A model generated the notes under the pieces. It did no database searches and was not told the DNA's origin. It saw nothing but the letters and a program-made list of their open reading frames with translations. From assembly GCA_014239035.1 (NCBI GenBank), contig JAAZZY010000074.1, positions 1 to 8,257 on the forward strand: a DNA stretch of 8,257 nt, in the 5' to 3' direction. The DNA comes from Chlamydiia bacterium (GTDB taxonomy: Bacteria; Chlamydiota; Chlamydiia; Chlamydiales; JAAZZY01). This document shows, piece after piece, positions 6,422 to 8,257 of this stretch; the first letter of the stretch is position 1, and the number at the start of each line of letters is the position of its first letter. Both the position numbers and the translations under genes were made by a program.

Positions 6422-7175
6422 AGAGTTCACGAGCATTTTGAGAAGTGGCCAAAGTCACTTCCTCTATCGAAAGGTTTTTCAATTGGGCAATCATCTCCGC
6501 TGTTTCAGAGATGTAAGAAGGTTCATTGGTTTTCCCTCTTTTGCCTTGGGGGGCTAAATAAGGTGAATCGGTTTCAATAAGCATATTTTGTAGGGGAACC
6601 CATTTGGCTACTTGGCGAAGATCGTGGCTCTTCTTGAAGGTTATAATCCCACTAAAAGAGATATACCATTTGCGCTGAATCAATTTCTTGGCATCTTCTA
6701 ATGTCCCTGTAAAGCAATGCAAAACACCGGCATGTTTTTTAGGGTAGTGTGCATCAATGATGTCAAAAAAGTCATTAAATGCATCTCTACAATGAATGAT
6801 AAGAGGTAGATCAAACTCTTTTGCAAGCTCAATATAACGAATGAAAAATTCTTTTTGTAATTCTTTTGGGGAGTGCTGATAATAATAATCTAGTCCTGTT
6901 TCACCAACAGCGACAAGCAGTCCTTTTTGTGCAGCTTGAAAAAAATGAGAGAAAAAAGCTTCTCCTTCTTCTTTCACATCATGAGGAGTGGTAGACCCTG
7001 CGTTATAAATCCATGGGTGCTCTTTTGAAAGAGCAAGCCCTCGCTCTAGTGTTTTGAGGTCAGTGCAAATATTGACGATCTTTGTAAGGTTGTGCTTCTT
7101 GGCGCGATCTAAAATTTGTTCAACCTCTGGAAATAATGTATCAGAAGTTAGGTGCGCATGAGAGTCTATAAACAT
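6405..7175 (-). CDS. tatD: TatD-family metal-dependent deoxyribonuclease
   Basis: The 256-residue protein is a complete TatD-type TIM-barrel hydrolase, a cytoplasmic two-metal enzyme with 3'-5' DNA exonuclease activity in studied members. The metal ligands can be placed: His6 and His8 in DSHAHL, Glu92 in VGETGLDYYY, His128 in IIHCRDAF, His153 in LHCFTG and Asp203 in ETDSPYLAP. Length matches the family (about 255-265). The ATG has only a weak GAAG upstream. The 3' end overlaps the end of the convergent unknown gene by 17 bp. The gene is divergent from exbB. In C. trachomatis, as I recall, the homologue sits beside sdhC, as here apart from the interposed gene. It could equally be labelled YcfH/YabD; members are not all functionally separated. 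Confidence 0.95.
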   Translation of the reverse strand: MFIDSHAHLTSDTLFPEVEQILDRAKKHNLTKIVNICTDLKTLERGLALSKEHPWIYNAGSTTPHDVKEEGEAFFSHFFQAAQKGLLVAVGETGLDYYYQHSPKELQKEFFIRYIELAKEFDLPLIIHCRDAFNDFFDIIDAHYPKKHAGVLHCFTGTLEDAKKLIQRKWYISFSGIITFKKSHDLRQVAKWVPLQNMLIETDSPYLAPQGKRGKTNEPSYISETAEMIAQLKNLSIEEVTLATSQNARELFKLRG

Positions 7176-7203
7176 ATGCGTTCTTCGTTTAAAAATAGGG
7201 AAT

Positions 7204-7233
7204 ATGCTAGCAGCTCAGAGTTCTAATATGCAA
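7204..7233 (-). promoter_or_regulatory. Weak promoter candidate for tatD
   Basis: Read on the minus strand, TTGCAT (7228-7233) and TAGCAT (7204-7209) are separated by 18 bp and lie upstream of the tatD start at 7175. Each matches the consensus only partly. Position between divergent genes is the main support. Confidence 0.28.
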
Positions 7234-7269
7234 TGCTTAATGTCCTCATTTTTCTCTATTATATTTTTG

Positions 7270-7296
7270 TTGCAAACTCTAGGGTATTTGGATAAT
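7270..7296 (+). promoter_or_regulatory. Promoter candidate for the exbB-exbD operon
   Basis: GATAAT at 7291-7296 is a good -10 match. TTGCAA (7270-7275) is a partial -35 box with a short 15-bp spacer, or TTGTTG (7267-7272) with 18 bp. Transcription would start near 7303 and leave a leader of about 25 bases. Confidence 0.4.
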
Positions 7297-7315
7297 CTAA
7301 AAAGTCTTTAATCGT

Positions 7316-7321
7316 GAGGAG
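7316..7321 (+). promoter_or_regulatory. Ribosome-binding site supporting a GTG start for exbB
   Basis: GAGGAG lies six bases before GTG 7328. The next in-frame ATG at 7355 would cut into the start of the first membrane segment and has no comparable site upstream. Confidence 0.85.
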
Positions 7322-7327
7322 ATTTAA

Positions 7328-8023
7328 GTGCAAGTTTCACAAATTTTGGGCCCGATGATTTACTTTTTCCTAATTGTGCTATCACTCGCCTCGTGGGTGA
7401 TCTTCATTTATAAATTCTGGCTTTCAAGAAAGATGGATGCTTTTGCCCTTCATTGTGAAAATCTTCTAAAACAACATAAGCGCGCGCCATTAAATATTGA
7501 TCTACAGAATCTAAATAGGCAGACTGCTCTTCATAACCCATTTTTATCTTTGTACACCTTGCTTCAACAAGGAGCTCTTTCACTTCTCAAGAAGAACAGA
7601 GAACTCAAGCATGCACAAGACACTCCAACGTTTTTATCATCAACAGATATTGAGCAGCTCTCATCACAGATAGAGATGAAGATCTATGCAGAGAGGAAAT
7701 TATATGAGAAATACCTTTTTATTCTTTCTACGACTTTTAGCGCAGCTCCACTACTTGGACTGCTTGGAACTGTCTGGGGAATCTCTTTAACCTTAAAAGC
7801 ATTGCCTAACTCTGCAAATGCACTAAGTAATGGTGCTGTGCTCTCAGGACTCTCTGTTGCGCTTGGGACAACAGTTTGGGGAATTGTTGTCGCAATTTGC
7901 GCTCTTGTGCCCTACAACTATATAAAAAACCGTATCGATGACTACACTGTTCGAATGAATCAATTTTCAACAGATCTTCTTCATGGGGTTGAACTACAAT
8001 ATCGGGCTGTTGACGTCTCATGA
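7328..8023 (+). CDS. exbB: ExbB/TolQ-type proton channel subunit
   Basis: The 231-residue inner-membrane protein belongs to the MotA/TolQ/ExbB family. With ExbD/TolR it uses the proton gradient to drive outer-membrane processes. The first membrane helix is at about 9-29, followed by a long cytoplasmic region (30-128). Helix II contains APLLGLLGTVWGISLTL (140-156) and helix III GLSVALGTTVWGIVVAI (174-190). Both are typical of the family, and conserved Thr/Gly pore positions appear present (Thr148, Thr181 or Thr182). It starts with GTG after a GAGGAG site. The stop overlaps the start of the next gene as ATGA. In chlamydiae this pair is followed by tolB and pal as far as I recall, so a Tol-like role is more likely than TonB energisation, but the sequence alone does not decide between ExbB and TolQ. 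Confidence 0.92.
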   Translation: MQVSQILGPMIYFFLIVLSLASWVIFIYKFWLSRKMDAFALHCENLLKQHKRAPLNIDLQNLNRQTALHNPFLSLYTLLQQGALSLLKKNRELKHAQDTPTFLSSTDIEQLSSQIEMKIYAERKLYEKYLFILSTTFSAAPLLGLLGTVWGISLTLKALPNSANALSNGAVLSGLSVALGTTVWGIVVAICALVPYNYIKNRIDDYTVRMNQFSTDLLHGVELQYRAVDVS

Positions 8024-8257
8024 GTAGAAGAAGCTTATCTAGATCATATGAGCCCATAGAAGAACAAGCTATCAACTTAACTCCGTTAATTGATGTGGTT
8101 TTTGTGCTCCTTGTGATGTTTATTATCATTGCTCCTATGATTAACATCGATCGGATTGAATTACCTCAAGGGGTCGCAACTGTTCAAGAGAGCAAGATAG
8201 ATCAAACCATTGCAGTGCAAGTTCGCTCTGACAACACATACTGGCTCAACCAAAGAC
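8020..8257 (+). CDS. exbD: ExbD/TolR-type transporter subunit, 3'-truncated by the window edge
   Basis: Seventy-nine codons are visible, beginning MSRRSLSRSYEPIEEQ. A short basic cytoplasmic tail precedes INLTPLIDVVFVLLVMF, the hallmark of the ExbD/TolR family. Asp25 lies at the start of the single membrane helix (about 24-43) and is the proton-carrying residue in studied members. NIDRIELPQG then starts the periplasmic domain, which continues beyond the edge. The ATG overlaps the exbB TGA stop by four bases (ATGA) and no separate ribosome-binding site is seen, so translation is probably coupled to exbB. The two products form one inner-membrane motor complex. Confidence 0.93.
   Translation, partial: MSRRSLSRSYEPIEEQAINLTPLIDVVFVLLVMFIIIAPMINIDRIELPQGVATVQESKIDQTIAVQVRSDNTYWLNQR

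Noticed and set aside
6351..6557. Plus-strand 68-codon frame across the unknown gene/tatD junction
   Set aside because: It runs antisense through conserved TatD residues and has no motif.
7806..8147. Minus-strand 113-codon frame opposite exbB/exbD
   Set aside because: It is antisense to the family-defining helices of ExbB and ExbD, so it is a coding shadow.

Overview
The window looks like chromosomal DNA from a member of the Chlamydiae, probably an environmental or amoeba-associated relative rather than Chlamydia itself. The main reason is gene order. A succinate dehydrogenase cluster (sdhC-sdhA-sdhB) lies next to a TatD-type nuclease gene, followed by exbB/exbD-type genes. As I recall it, this matches the sdhBAC-tatD-(dsbD)-exbB-exbD run of Chlamydia trachomatis. 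The DNA is moderately AT-rich and gene-dense, with very short gaps. I see no rRNA, tRNA, CRISPR array, insertion sequence or phage gene. The lineage is inferred from synteny and protein style, not from a search.

Left part (1-1209). A 5'-complete but 3'-truncated aspartate-semialdehyde dehydrogenase gene runs leftward off the edge. It is divergent, across 64 bp, from an adenine phosphoribosyltransferase-like gene. That second protein carries an unexpected N-terminal signal-peptide-like segment.

Centre (1210-4842, minus strand). A tight sdhC-sdhA-sdhB operon encodes a Bacillus-type succinate:quinone reductase. The membrane anchor is a single five-helix cytochrome b with four candidate haem-ligand histidines and an unusually long loop. 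The sdhB and apt stop codons abut exactly, tail to tail, inside a perfect 14-bp palindrome.

Right-centre (5018-6421, plus strand). A 467-residue protein that I cannot assign to a named family lies between sdhC and tatD. Its C-terminal half has a His...Asn element followed by a Gln...Cys element. Both resemble the active-site segments of papain-fold cysteine peptidases, but in the reverse (circularly permuted) order. An acidic linker separates this half from a helical N-terminal domain. I think it is a candidate host-directed effector, and it is the most interesting item here.

Right part (6405-8257). tatD (minus strand) overlaps the end of the unknown gene by 17 bp and is divergent from exbB/tolQ, which starts with GTG. 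An exbD/tolR gene overlaps the exbB stop as ATGA and runs off the right edge. ExbB and ExbD form a proton-driven inner-membrane motor that energises outer-membrane or Tol-Pal functions. No stretch longer than 300 bp lacks a gene. The gaps at 555-618, 4843-5017 and 7176-7327 each separate divergent genes and hold only weak promoter-like and palindromic sequences.
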